Assembly: GCA_002425245.1 (NCBI GenBank)
Contig: DILW01000052.1
Location: 1-29,197, forward strand
From: Betaproteobacteria bacterium UBA5582
GTDB taxonomy: Bacteria > Pseudomonadota > Gammaproteobacteria > Burkholderiales > Rhodocyclaceae
Length of the DNA stretch: 29,197 nt
Direction: 5' to 3'
Both the position numbers and the translations under genes were made by a program. Positions 19,645 to 27,288 of this stretch are shown here, piece by piece. Positions within the stretch are counted from its first letter, which is position 1, and every line of letters begins with the position of its first letter. The notes below the pieces were generated by a model. The model was not told the origin of the DNA. It searched no databases and saw nothing but the letters and a program-made list of their open reading frames with translations.

Positions 19645-20486
19645 CAGCCGGCCAGCGTGCGGTGCCGGACCAGTACGCGCGCCTGTCCGGCAAATTGCCG
19701 GGCCAGCGTCTCGGCCAGGTAGACCGAACGGTGCTGACCACCGGTGCAGCCGATGGCTACGGTCAGATAGTTGCGGTTGTCGCGCACGTAGCACGGCAAC
19801 CAGTTGGCGACGAAGCGACTGATGTCCTCGCGCATGCGCAAGACTTCCGGCTCGCCTTCAAGAAAGTCGATCACCGCTTGATCACGCCCGGTCTGCGGAC
19901 GCAGGGCCGGGTCGTAATGCGGATTGGGCAGGCAGCGGACATCGAAAACCAGATCGGCGTCGAGCGGCAGGCCGTGCTTGAAACCGAAGGATTCGAACAT
20001 CAGCGTCAGTCCCTGGCCGGGTTGGGCGTCAATGAACTGCCGTACCCACTCGCGCAGGGCGTTGGCCTTGAGGTCGCTGGTGTCGATGCGATGGCCGAGG
20101 TTGGAAATCGGTGCCAGCATCTCCTTTTCCAGGCGAATGGCTTCGGCCAGACTGCGGTTTTCGTTGCCCAGCGGGTGGCGGCGCCGGGATTCGGAGTAAC
20201 GCTTGAGCAGGGTTTCCTCACTGGCGTGGAGGAACAGGAAGTTGTAGCGAATACCGGCTTCATTCAGGCGCGCGAGCTTTTCCGGCAACAACTCGATACC
20301 GCCGCCAGAACGGGCGTCGATGGCCACTGCCACCTTGCGCACCTTTTCTTCCTTGAGCATGTTGGCGAGCACGGTGAGCATTACCACCGGCAGGTTGTCC
20401 ACACAGTAGTAACCGGCGTCTTCGAGCAGGTTGAGAGCGACTGACTTGCCCGAACCGGACATGCCACTGATAAGTATGAGTTCCAT
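19644..20486 (-). CDS. rapZ: RNase adapter protein RapZ
   Basis: A 280-residue RapZ/YvcJ protein: Walker A GMSGSGKS (8-15), AIDARSGGG, SRRRHPLG, the DTSDLKANALREWV part and the C-terminal signature RCLPNPHYDPALRPQTGRD and VAIGCTGGQHRSVYLAE. In E. coli RapZ binds the sRNA GlmZ and delivers it to RNase E, linking glucosamine-6-phosphate to cell-wall precursor synthesis. The ATG at 20486 is the family start; the frame is open upstream but that stretch belongs to the divergent promoter region. It heads a minus-strand run of overlapping genes through to the LON-domain gene. Confidence 0.94.
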   Translation of the reverse strand: MELILISGMSGSGKSVALNLLEDAGYYCVDNLPVVMLTVLANMLKEEKVRKVAVAIDARSGGGIELLPEKLARLNEAGIRYNFLFLHASEETLLKRYSESRRRHPLGNENRSLAEAIRLEKEMLAPISNLGHRIDTSDLKANALREWVRQFIDAQPGQGLTLMFESFGFKHGLPLDADLVFDVRCLPNPHYDPALRPQTGRDQAVIDFLEGEPEVLRMREDISRFVANWLPCYVRDNRNYLTVAIGCTGGQHRSVYLAETLARQFAGQARVLVRHRTLAG

Positions 20487-20556
20487 GGTGGCACAGGATA
20501 ATGAAGGGGTTAATCGGCCGCAAGCCGCGGCATAATACGGGAAAAAGGAGACAGGC

Positions 20557-21735
20557 ATGACCACCCCGACCATTCCCCTTCCCGAGTTGCCCTTCCTGGC
20601 GGAACTGACTGCCCTGCGCCGGGACATTCATGCGCATCCGGAACTGGCGTTCGACGAATATCGAACCTCCGACATCGTTGCCCGCGAACTCGAACGCTAC
20701 GGGCTGGAAGTCCATCGTGGCCTTGCCCGTACCGGCGTGGTCGGCTTGCTCAAGTCCGGCACGTCGACGCGGATGATCGGCCTGCGTGCCGACATGGACG
20801 CGCTGCCACTGGCCGAGTTGAACGAGTTTCCGCACCACTCACGGCACCAAGGCAAGATGCACGCGTGTGGTCACGATGGGCACACCGCCATCCTTCTGGG
20901 CGCGGCGCGTTACCTGGCCGCGAATCCGGATTTCGATGGTCAGGTGGCTTTCATCTTCCAGCCCGCCGAGGAATCCGAGGGTGGCGCCGCGGTGATGATC
21001 GAAGATGGCCTGTTCGAGCGTTTTCCTGTCGAATCGGTGTTCGGCCTGCACAACTGGCCGGGAATTCCTGTCGGCGAGATGATGGTGATGCCGGGTCCGG
21101 TCATGGCGGGCACCTGCGGCTTCGAGGTTCATGTGCGCGGCCACGGCTGCCATGCGGCGATGCCGCACCAGGGTATAGACGCCATCGTCACTGCCTCGCA
21201 ACTGGTGCAAGCGTTACAGACGGTGGTCAGCCGCACGCTGCATCCTTGCGATGCGGCAGTGGTCAGCGTCACCCAGTTCCATGCCGGCGAGGCCTGGAAC
21301 ATCATTCCCGAAGAAGTGGTGATGCGTGGCACCATCCGCAGCTTCAAGCCGGAAGTGCAGGATGCGGTCGAGCGCAGCATCGAACGTCTGTGCAGTGGCA
21401 TTGCTTCGGCCAATGGTGCGCAGATCAGCGTCCGTTTCGAGCGTCGTTATCCACCGACGGTGAACAGTCCGGCCGAAGCTCGCTTCTGCCAGCTGGTGGC
21501 GACCGAGGTGTTCGGTGAGGAGAAGGTGCTGCGGGACATCCTGCCGTCGATGGGGGCGGAGGATTTTGCCTACATGCTCAAGGAAAAGCCGGGTTGCTAC
21601 GTGTGGCTGGGCAATGGTCCCGGTACCGGCGGCTGCACGCTGCACAACCCGCACTACGACTTCAACGACGAGTTGCTGCGACTGGGTGTCGGCTACTGGG
21701 CGCACCTGGTCCGGTGCGCCCTGCCCAAGGCCTGA
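20557..21735 (+). CDS. M20 family amidohydrolase (hippurate hydrolase-like)
   Basis: A 392-residue M20D peptidase-type enzyme. The N-terminal catalytic part has RADMDALP (77-84), MHACGHDGHTA with metal ligands Cys104 and His106, PAEESEGGA with Glu139-140 and GLHNWPG with His165. A dimerisation domain covers about 185-305 (GFEVHVRGHGCHAAMPHQGIDAI). The C-terminal SMGAEDFAYMLKEKPG and GCTLHNPHYDFND close the catalytic site. Such enzymes cleave N-acyl amino acids, hippurate or IAA conjugates; the exact substrate cannot be told. The ATG has a GGAGAC ribosome binding site. Confidence 0.92.
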   Translation: MTTPTIPLPELPFLAELTALRRDIHAHPELAFDEYRTSDIVARELERYGLEVHRGLARTGVVGLLKSGTSTRMIGLRADMDALPLAELNEFPHHSRHQGKMHACGHDGHTAILLGAARYLAANPDFDGQVAFIFQPAEESEGGAAVMIEDGLFERFPVESVFGLHNWPGIPVGEMMVMPGPVMAGTCGFEVHVRGHGCHAAMPHQGIDAIVTASQLVQALQTVVSRTLHPCDAAVVSVTQFHAGEAWNIIPEEVVMRGTIRSFKPEVQDAVERSIERLCSGIASANGAQISVRFERRYPPTVNSPAEARFCQLVATEVFGEEKVLRDILPSMGAEDFAYMLKEKPGCYVWLGNGPGTGGCTLHNPHYDFNDELLRLGVGYWAHLVRCALPKA

Positions 21736-21738
21736 GCG

Positions 21739-23352
21739 TCAGAGGCGGAAGCGCGAGATCGCAGCGTTCAGGGCGCCGGAAACTGCGGTAAGGGTAGCCG
21801 CGCTGTCGACGACGCGATTGAGTGCCTGATCGTTGGCTTCGATCAAGTTGCGAACCTGTTCGACGTGCGATTCGATGGCTCGTTCGTTTTCGTTTTCCAC
21901 GCCGATAGCTGTGGCAATCTCGCGCACTACCGAATTGACCTGCTGCGAACTGGCATTCATGCGGTCAAAAGCCAGGCGCGACTGATTCGACAGTTCGACG
22001 CTCTCGCCGACCTGCAACAGTCCCGATTCCATGCCTTGTACTGCCAGCTGGGTTCCGGACTGAATGCTTTCGACCATCGCCGATATTTCGGCCGTGGACT
22101 GGGCTGTCCGCTCTGCCAGCTTGCGCACCTCGTCGGCCACCACGGCAAAGCCGCGCCCTTGTTCACCGGCACGAGCAGCCTCGATGGCTGCGTTGAGGGC
22201 GAGCAGATTGGTCTGGCTGGCGATGTCGGAAATGACACCGAGGATGGAGCTGATTCTGGCCGACTGGGCGCCGAGTTGCTGGATATGGGTCGCGGTTGCC
22301 CTGACTGAATCGGCCATGGCTGCGGTCTCGGCGGCGGCACGGCTGGCCAGCTCGGCACCGCTGCCGGAAGTCTGGCTTGATTCGTCCACGATGTGCCGGG
22401 CCTGCTCGACCGCGCTCATGACTTCCCTGAGGCCGGCGGTTACCTGGTGCACGTTGCCGACCATTTCCTGGGCAAACATCAGTTGGCGCCTGCTGCCTTC
22501 GGCGACCTCGCGGGTCGCGCCATCGACCAGTGCAGCACGCTGCTCGACGTTATGCGCATGCGTGGCCAGCGCGCTGACCAGGTCGCGAAGCTGTGCCTGC
22601 ATGCTGGCGAGCGCGGCGAGCAGGCTGGCGTCCTGGCCAGCGGCGAATTCGATGCGCCGGCTCAGATCGCCGGTGGCGACGGCATGGGCTATTTCGCGGG
22701 CGTAAGCGGGCTCGCCGCCCAGTTCACGGCGAACGTAAGCGAGCGTAGTCCACACGGTAAGGCCACCGATGATGATGGCGAGGAGGGTCAGTACCAGAGT
22801 GATTGTCTGCCGGTTCTCGGCTGCTGCGCTGACGCGCTGACGTTCTGCCGCGGTCTTTTCCTTGAGCAACTCGAGATCATCGAGCAGTACCTGTTTCAGC
22901 TTGCGCCAAGCGGGTGTCTCCTTGGCGTTGATCAAGGCCTTGGCTTCCTCCACATTGCCTGCCTTGAGTGCGGTCATGACCAGTTTCTGGGCTTCGGCCT
23001 GCTCGCCGACCAGCGTTTCGATGTTCCCCAGCGAAGCGGCGAAGCCCTCCACTGCCGAGGCGTTGCTTTGCGCCGCCTGGCGTGCAGCGGCGAAGTCCGC
23101 CCGGGCTTTTTCCAGATTCTGGTAGGCGCGCGGGTTATCCGGATCGAGCGTGATGTTGCGCAAGGCCTGGCCCATCTGCAGGCCCTGAGCATACATCTCG
23201 CTGTAATTCTGGCGCAGGGCGCCGATACCGTCGAGGAATTCACCGAAGTTTCCGGCCGTCGTGCGCAAGCCGCTGAAGGCAACGACAACGGCGGCAACAA
23301 AAGCGGCGATGATCAGGCTCATGCCGAACAGCAGTCTGTTGCGGAAACTCAT
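21739..23352 (-). CDS. Methyl-accepting chemotaxis protein
   Basis: A 537-residue receptor: membrane segment 1 (about 7-29), a helical periplasmic ligand domain of the four-helix-bundle type (about 30-182), membrane segment 2 (about 183-205), HAMP (about 206-260) and a long signalling coiled coil whose tip IASQTNLLALNAAIEAARAGEQGRGFAVVADEVRKLAERT (about 377-416) is the CheA/CheW contact. There is no C-terminal CheR-tether pentapeptide (it ends ISRFRL). The ligand is unknown and no chemotaxis genes are adjacent. The A/T-rich 57 bases upstream (to 23409) carry a weak inverted repeat and a TATAAT on the minus strand (about 23387-23392). Confidence 0.94.
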   Translation of the reverse strand: MSFRNRLLFGMSLIIAAFVAAVVVAFSGLRTTAGNFGEFLDGIGALRQNYSEMYAQGLQMGQALRNITLDPDNPRAYQNLEKARADFAAARQAAQSNASAVEGFAASLGNIETLVGEQAEAQKLVMTALKAGNVEEAKALINAKETPAWRKLKQVLLDDLELLKEKTAAERQRVSAAAENRQTITLVLTLLAIIIGGLTVWTTLAYVRRELGGEPAYAREIAHAVATGDLSRRIEFAAGQDASLLAALASMQAQLRDLVSALATHAHNVEQRAALVDGATREVAEGSRRQLMFAQEMVGNVHQVTAGLREVMSAVEQARHIVDESSQTSGSGAELASRAAAETAAMADSVRATATHIQQLGAQSARISSILGVISDIASQTNLLALNAAIEAARAGEQGRGFAVVADEVRKLAERTAQSTAEISAMVESIQSGTQLAVQGMESGLLQVGESVELSNQSRLAFDRMNASSQQVNSVVREIATAIGVENENERAIESHVEQVRNLIEANDQALNRVVDSAATLTAVSGALNAAISRFRL

Positions 23353-23409
23353 CTATATACCCCTTTTGTTATATAAGGGTTTGATTATAGTTTTTCTCCG
23401 CTGCCTTTG

Positions 23410-24324
23410 TCAGCGTGTCGTGAGCATGCCTTCACGGTGCCGGATGACGCCTGCCTGTTCGAGTTCCTGCTTCAGGCGAGCGATCAGGCTGCTGCCCGGG
23501 AGCCCGAGATAGCGCTGGTTCAAATCGCAAACCACCGGCAGGCTGCCGACGAATTCATCGAATTCCTCAAGCGTCAGTTCTTGCCGCTCCATCAGGGCAA
23601 AGCTGGTGATGACTTTGATCGCATGCCAGGCCAGCTTGTCGATGTTGGCAGTGAAGTGATCGAGACGGCCAAATGCCCGTCGCAGTGCAGCATCCGTATC
23701 CACAAAGGGGGCGCCGTGACCGGGGATGACGATATCGATCGGCAGCCGGGCGAGGGTTTCCAGGGTGGCCCGGGTGCTGGCAAGGCCGTCGGCAGTGCCA
23801 AGGAGTTCGGGGAACACCACCCCGAAGCCGTTTTCCCAGAGGGCATCACCGGAAATGAGGAGGCGTCTCTCCGGGTTGTAGAAGGCCAGTGCATCCATGT
23901 CATGCCCGGGTACGGCAATCGCCTGCCAGTTCAACCCCCCGAATTCGATTTCGTCACCGGCATGGATGACTGCATCGTGCGTGAAAACGGCGGCCTGCTG
24001 GCCGAGCGGGGAGAGCAGCAAGGCGGCTTCGTCCCACTCGGCAATGGTCGCCTGGATGCCGGCGGGGACGATGATCTTGCAGCCGAAAGCGGCTTGTACG
24101 GCGGCATTGCCCCCGATGTGGTCGGAATGCGAGTGGGTGTTGATCAGTCGGGAGAGTTGCCGACCGGCCAGGGCATGACCGACCAGGGCGACGGTCTGGG
24201 CTGCGTGGGTGACGTAGCCGCTATCGATCAGCGTGGCCTGATCATGGTCGATGCCGAGCACATTGTTGGATGACAGCCAGCCGCGTTCCAGGACCTGAAG
24301 GCTGTCCGGCAGTATTGCCTTCAC
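23410..24324 (-). CDS. Metallo-beta-lactamase fold hydrolase
   Basis: A 304-residue MBL-fold enzyme. The zinc motif THSHSDHIGG (about 62-71) is complete, with a further metal His in VPGHDMDALAFY, Asp in LISGDALW and His in VIPGHGAPF. The C-terminal about 90 residues form a helical extension with a winged-helix-like end (LTLEEFDEFVGSLP ... LIARLKQELEQAGVI), as in MBL hydrolases of the RNase Z/glyoxalase-II-like group. The GTG start at 24324 overlaps the stop of the DUF1289 gene (GTGA). The natural substrate is unknown. Confidence 0.88.
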   Translation of the reverse strand: MKAILPDSLQVLERGWLSSNNVLGIDHDQATLIDSGYVTHAAQTVALVGHALAGRQLSRLINTHSHSDHIGGNAAVQAAFGCKIIVPAGIQATIAEWDEAALLLSPLGQQAAVFTHDAVIHAGDEIEFGGLNWQAIAVPGHDMDALAFYNPERRLLISGDALWENGFGVVFPELLGTADGLASTRATLETLARLPIDIVIPGHGAPFVDTDAALRRAFGRLDHFTANIDKLAWHAIKVITSFALMERQELTLEEFDEFVGSLPVVCDLNQRYLGLPGSSLIARLKQELEQAGVIRHREGMLTTR

Positions 24325-24497
24325 TCTGCGCTGTCCGGGTCTTGCGGGGAAGGTATCTTGACCGTCGGCTGTACGAGTTCGGCGACGATCTCGGGCGGGC
24401 TTTCGGGCGGGCGGCCACAACCCAGGCAATAGCCCGAGTCGGGGTCGCTCATGCAGATGCCAACGCAGGGATAGTATTGCTCGTCGTTTCCGCTCAT
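24321..24497 (-). CDS. DUF1289 protein (second of a tandem pair)
   Basis: A 58-residue protein with the DUF1289 cysteine pattern: PCVGICMSDPDSGYCLGCGRPPESPPEI, four Cys as C-x3-C-x8-C-x2-C, probably binding zinc or iron. The tail (VAELVQPTVKIPSPQDPDSAE) is divergent and lacks the usual W...R helix. It overlaps the preceding DUF1289 gene by 4 nt (ATGA) and the following MBL gene by 4 nt (GTGA). Confidence 0.8.
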   Translation of the reverse strand: MSGNDEQYYPCVGICMSDPDSGYCLGCGRPPESPPEIVAELVQPTVKIPSPQDPDSAE

Positions 24498-24694
24498 GTG
24501 CGCACAGCCTCAACGCCAGCTTGTTGTGCCCGACGCTCGGCCACCCGGGCGAGCACCAGCAGACGCGTCGCGTTGTCGAAACGCGACCAGCCGGCAATTT
24601 CCTCCAGGGTTCGCTGGCAGCCCAGGCAGAGCTTTCCTTGGGCGTCCATGCGACAGATGTTGATGCAGGGTGAAGGGGGGGTGGAACTGGCCAT
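24494..24694 (-). CDS. DUF1289 protein (first of a tandem pair)
   Basis: A 66-residue protein with SPCINICRMDAQGKLCLGCQRTLEEIAGWSRFD, the complete DUF1289 motif (C-x3-C-x8-C-x2-C followed by E-I-x-x-W) and a basic helix. The family is small and uncharacterised. Its ATG overlaps the stop of the 327-residue gene by one base (TAATG). Confidence 0.88.
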   Translation of the reverse strand: MASSTPPSPCINICRMDAQGKLCLGCQRTLEEIAGWSRFDNATRLLVLARVAERRAQQAGVEAVRT

Positions 24695-25677
24695 TAGACG
24701 ATGATGAAACGTTTCTGTTGATCGCGGGATTTTTCTACGGCGGCTCGGGCTTCCTCCCGGGAGATACTGACCAGCGCCGCTAAATGCTGACGTCGGTCGC
24801 GGCTGGAAAGTTCCGGGAAAGTGATGGTTTGTGCATCTCCGTCGGAGCTGTCATGGACGATGCCCATTCGGTCGATACGCACGCTGACTGGAGTGAGACT
24901 GAGCGCACTCTCGGGATGGCGCAGGAAATCGGCCAGCAGTTCGACCAGGTTCTCCGGCATCAGTGCTTCGTCGTGCTGGCGCAGGTTTACATCAAGCTCA
25001 ACCAGGCGGCGGGTATATTGCGTGGTTTCGTCGTTCGGATGGGCGTGATGCCAGTTCTGGAACTGGGCGTGCTCGACCGACAAGTTGGTGCGCAAACCCT
25101 GCCTCTCCTGACGGAGATTCTCGACGTGCGCGTTGAATGCCTGCAACAGGCTTTCGAGGGCGCGCGCCTGCAGTCGCGAACGGGTTGCCGAGAGCTCGCA
25201 GGACGGTTCGATCAAGGTCTGGCTGGAAAAGTAGAGCACCTCCTGTGGCACGTCGGCGCGGATGATGCTGCCCTGCTGGGCCATGCCGAAGTGTCGTTTC
25301 TGTTCCCGCCGCGCTGCCAGCATGGCGCAGAAGCTGTCGCTGGCCCAGCACTCGGGCTTGTTCAGAAAGTCGCGGACGGCCTGGCTGCGGCCCAGCATCT
25401 CGTCGATGTCATTCGCGGTGGCAAACAAGGCGTGAACCAGGGCATCGCTGCCAAATGCCTGGCGATTGATCGGAATCGGCCCGGGTAGCGCTGCAACCAG
25501 TCCCTGACAATAGCCTAGCGCGTGTTCAACTGCCGACAGCAGGTGTTTTTCCAGCCGCGGGGCAGCGCGAACCAGCGGATCGACCAGGCCAATCACGCGA
25601 TCCAGCGCTGCCGCGACGGCGGGGTCGGGCGGGGTGGCAGGTTTGAGCAGATCGGCCAGGGCGTGAAGAAAGTTCAC
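24694..25677 (-). CDS. Conserved cytosolic protein of unknown function
   Basis: I do not recognise this 327-residue protein. It begins MNFLHALADLLKPATPPDPAVAAALDRVIGLVDPLVRAAPRLEKHL from a GTG at 25677 that overlaps the HMG-CoA lyase stop (GTGA). It has no signal peptide or membrane segment and is largely helical with a central coiled coil (about 170-240, RSRLQARALESLLQAFNAHVENLRQERQGL). A region near 240-300 (LVELLADFLRHPESALSLTPVSVRIDRMGIV) looks like a small folded domain. The end RRQHLAALVSISREEARAAVEKSRDQQKRFIIV is charged. Its tight coupling to HMG-CoA lyase and DUF1289 genes is the only clue to its role. Confidence 0.75.
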   Translation of the reverse strand: MNFLHALADLLKPATPPDPAVAAALDRVIGLVDPLVRAAPRLEKHLLSAVEHALGYCQGLVAALPGPIPINRQAFGSDALVHALFATANDIDEMLGRSQAVRDFLNKPECWASDSFCAMLAARREQKRHFGMAQQGSIIRADVPQEVLYFSSQTLIEPSCELSATRSRLQARALESLLQAFNAHVENLRQERQGLRTNLSVEHAQFQNWHHAHPNDETTQYTRRLVELDVNLRQHDEALMPENLVELLADFLRHPESALSLTPVSVRIDRMGIVHDSSDGDAQTITFPELSSRDRRQHLAALVSISREEARAAVEKSRDQQKRFIIV

Positions 25678-26582
25678 TGATCGGCAGTACACAAGGCCCG
25701 GCCGGCGCGGGCGCCGTTCGGTCGGTTGAGGGCGCGGGAAATCCAGTCGCCGGTAGCCGCCAGTTTAGCCAGATCGATGCCGGTTTCAATGCCTAATCCG
25801 TTGAGCAGGTAGACCACATCTTCAGTGGCGACGTTGCCGGAGGCGCCTTTCGCGTAGGGACAGCCGCCGAGCCCGGCGACCGAGGCATCGAATACCGCCA
25901 TGCCCTGCATCAGGGACGCGTAAATGTTGGCGATCGCCATGCCGTAGGTGTCGTGATAATGCCCGGCGAGCGTTTCGATCGGCACGACGCGGGCGCAGGC
26001 CTCGATCATGCGGGTGATGGTGGCTGGGTTGCCGACACCAATGGTGTCGCCGAGCGACACTTCGTAGCAGCCCATGTCGAAAAGGATTTTCGCCACTTCG
26101 GCGGTTTTCTCAGGCGCTACCGCGCCCTCATAGGGGCAACCGATAACGCAGGAAACATAGCCGCGCACCGGAATTTCCAGCGCCGAGGCGGCGGACACCA
26201 CCGGTTCGAAGCGTTTCAGGCTCTCTGCAATCGAACAGTTGATGTTCTTCTGCGAGAAGGCCTCCGAGGCGGCAGCGAAAATCGCCACTTCATCCACGCG
26301 GGCCGCGACGGCGCCGTCGAAACCCTGCAGGTTCGGCGTCAGCGCCGCGTAGGTAACACCCGGCCGGCGCTTGATGCCGGCGAGCACCGCAGCGTTGTCA
26401 CCCATCTGCGGCACCCACTTGGGCGAAACGAAGGAGGTCGCTTCGATCACCGACAGCCCGGCCTCGGCCAGGCGTTCGATCAGTTCGATCTTGGTTTTGC
26501 TCGGGACGACCTGCTTTTCGTTCTGCAGCCCGTCGCGCGGGCCGACTTCGACGATTTTGACCTTGCTAGGTAAGGTGTTCAT
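25674..26582 (-). CDS. Hydroxymethylglutaryl-CoA lyase
   Basis: A 302-residue TIM-barrel lyase of the DRE-TIM family. VEVGPRDGLQNE (11-22) carries the catalytic Arg16 and metal-binding Asp17; HYHDTYG (208-214) has the metal His208 and His210; and VAGLGGCPYAKGASGNVATED carries the catalytic-loop Cys241 and Asn250. It cleaves HMG-CoA to acetyl-CoA and acetoacetate, the last step of leucine breakdown, matching the mccA gene upstream. The ATG has no convincing ribosome binding site and lies 4 nt after the vapC-like stop, so translation probably depends on the toxin gene. Confidence 0.94.
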   Translation of the reverse strand: MNTLPSKVKIVEVGPRDGLQNEKQVVPSKTKIELIERLAEAGLSVIEATSFVSPKWVPQMGDNAAVLAGIKRRPGVTYAALTPNLQGFDGAVAARVDEVAIFAAASEAFSQKNINCSIAESLKRFEPVVSAASALEIPVRGYVSCVIGCPYEGAVAPEKTAEVAKILFDMGCYEVSLGDTIGVGNPATITRMIEACARVVPIETLAGHYHDTYGMAIANIYASLMQGMAVFDASVAGLGGCPYAKGASGNVATEDVVYLLNGLGIETGIDLAKLAATGDWISRALNRPNGARAGRALCTADQ

Positions 26583-26586
26583 GGTT

Positions 26587-26988
26587 TCACCAAAGTAAGC
26601 GCAAGCCCTCGATGGGGCGGGCGGCGATTTTCCGGTCCCGGCTGACCAGCGTGTAGCCAAGCGAAATGGCCTGCCACACCAGCATGCGGTCGAAGGGATC
26701 GCGATGTTGCGGGTCGCTGGGCAGGCGGGAGAAGCTGGCGGCCAGGCGAGGGTCGAGCGGTAGCAGATCGAACCCTTGCTGCTGCGCCGCTTCGACCAGG
26801 GCTTCCGGGGTTGTGCCGGTGAGGGTGAGTTTGCCCAGCCCCGCCTTGATCGCAATTTCCCAGAAGGAAACGGCGCTGACGGCAACCTGCGCCGCCGGGT
26901 CGGTAATGGCGGCCCGCGCCTCGGCGGACAACTGCTCCGGGGCGATGATCGCCCAGAGCAGCGAGTGGGTGTCGAGCAGCAGTTTCAT
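26587..26988 (-). CDS. PIN-domain toxin, VapC family
   Basis: A 133-residue PIN-domain ribonuclease: MKLLLDTHSLLWAI with Asp6, AVSAVSFWEIAIKAGLGKL with Glu44, DPFDRMLVWQA with Asp97/Asp100 and LVSRDRKI with Asp118. These acidic residues bind Mg2+. It overlaps its antitoxin by 4 nt (ATGA). The subgroup (DTHxLLW start) is usual for chromosomal pairs with Phd/YefM-type antitoxins. Toxicity is inferred. Confidence 0.9.
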   Translation of the reverse strand: MKLLLDTHSLLWAIIAPEQLSAEARAAITDPAAQVAVSAVSFWEIAIKAGLGKLTLTGTTPEALVEAAQQQGFDLLPLDPRLAASFSRLPSDPQHRDPFDRMLVWQAISLGYTLVSRDRKIAARPIEGLRLLW

Positions 26989-27224
26989 GCGCCGAGCAGT
27001 TCTTCGTCGGTCATCGCGAAATCGTCGCTGAAGGCGACGGTCGCCTTGCCGGCCAGCACGCCGAGTTGGCGCGGCTGGCTGGCCGGCAACTGGTCGTAGG
27101 GGATCAGCGCTGCCACCTTCTCCTGATTGCGGCCGTAGGCGACGACGATGGTCTCGCCGGCACGCACCGAATCGATCATCTCGGAAAAACGGGCCTTGAA
27201 TTCACCGACCTGGATGGTTTGCAT
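26985..27224 (-). CDS. Phd/YefM-family antitoxin
   Basis: A 79-residue protein: MQTIQVGEFKARFSEMIDSVRAGETIVVAYGRNQEKVAALIPYDQL is the DNA-binding Phd/YefM-type fold, and the acidic C-terminal tail (VAFSDDFAMTDEELLGA) is the usual toxin-neutralising part. It overlaps the PIN toxin gene by 4 nt. It has its own strong promoter at 27256-27284 and probably represses it together with the toxin. Confidence 0.88.
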   Translation of the reverse strand: MQTIQVGEFKARFSEMIDSVRAGETIVVAYGRNQEKVAALIPYDQLPASQPRQLGVLAGKATVAFSDDFAMTDEELLGA

Positions 27225-27255
27225 GATTTGTCTCGCTAGGGTTCGTTGTGAATTG

Positions 27256-27284
27256 ATCCTAGGTAGCGAAGGTTATCTTGTCAA
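27256..27284 (-). promoter_or_regulatory. Strong sigma-70 promoter of the toxin-antitoxin pair and downstream genes
   Basis: On the minus strand TTGACA (27279-27284), a 17-nt spacer and TAGGAT (27256-27261) form a near-consensus promoter ending 31 nt before the antitoxin ATG. A TAGCGA/TCGCTA inverted repeat (27232-27237 and 27263-27268) flanks the -10 and could be the antitoxin operator. The -35 lies only 4 nt beyond the mccA stop. Confidence 0.75.
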
Positions 27285-27288
27285 GTTG

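Noticed and set aside
23353..23409. The A/T-rich palindromic stretch upstream of the chemotaxis gene as a replication or CRISPR-like repeat
   Set aside because: It is a single short imperfect inverted repeat around a likely promoter; no further copies seen.
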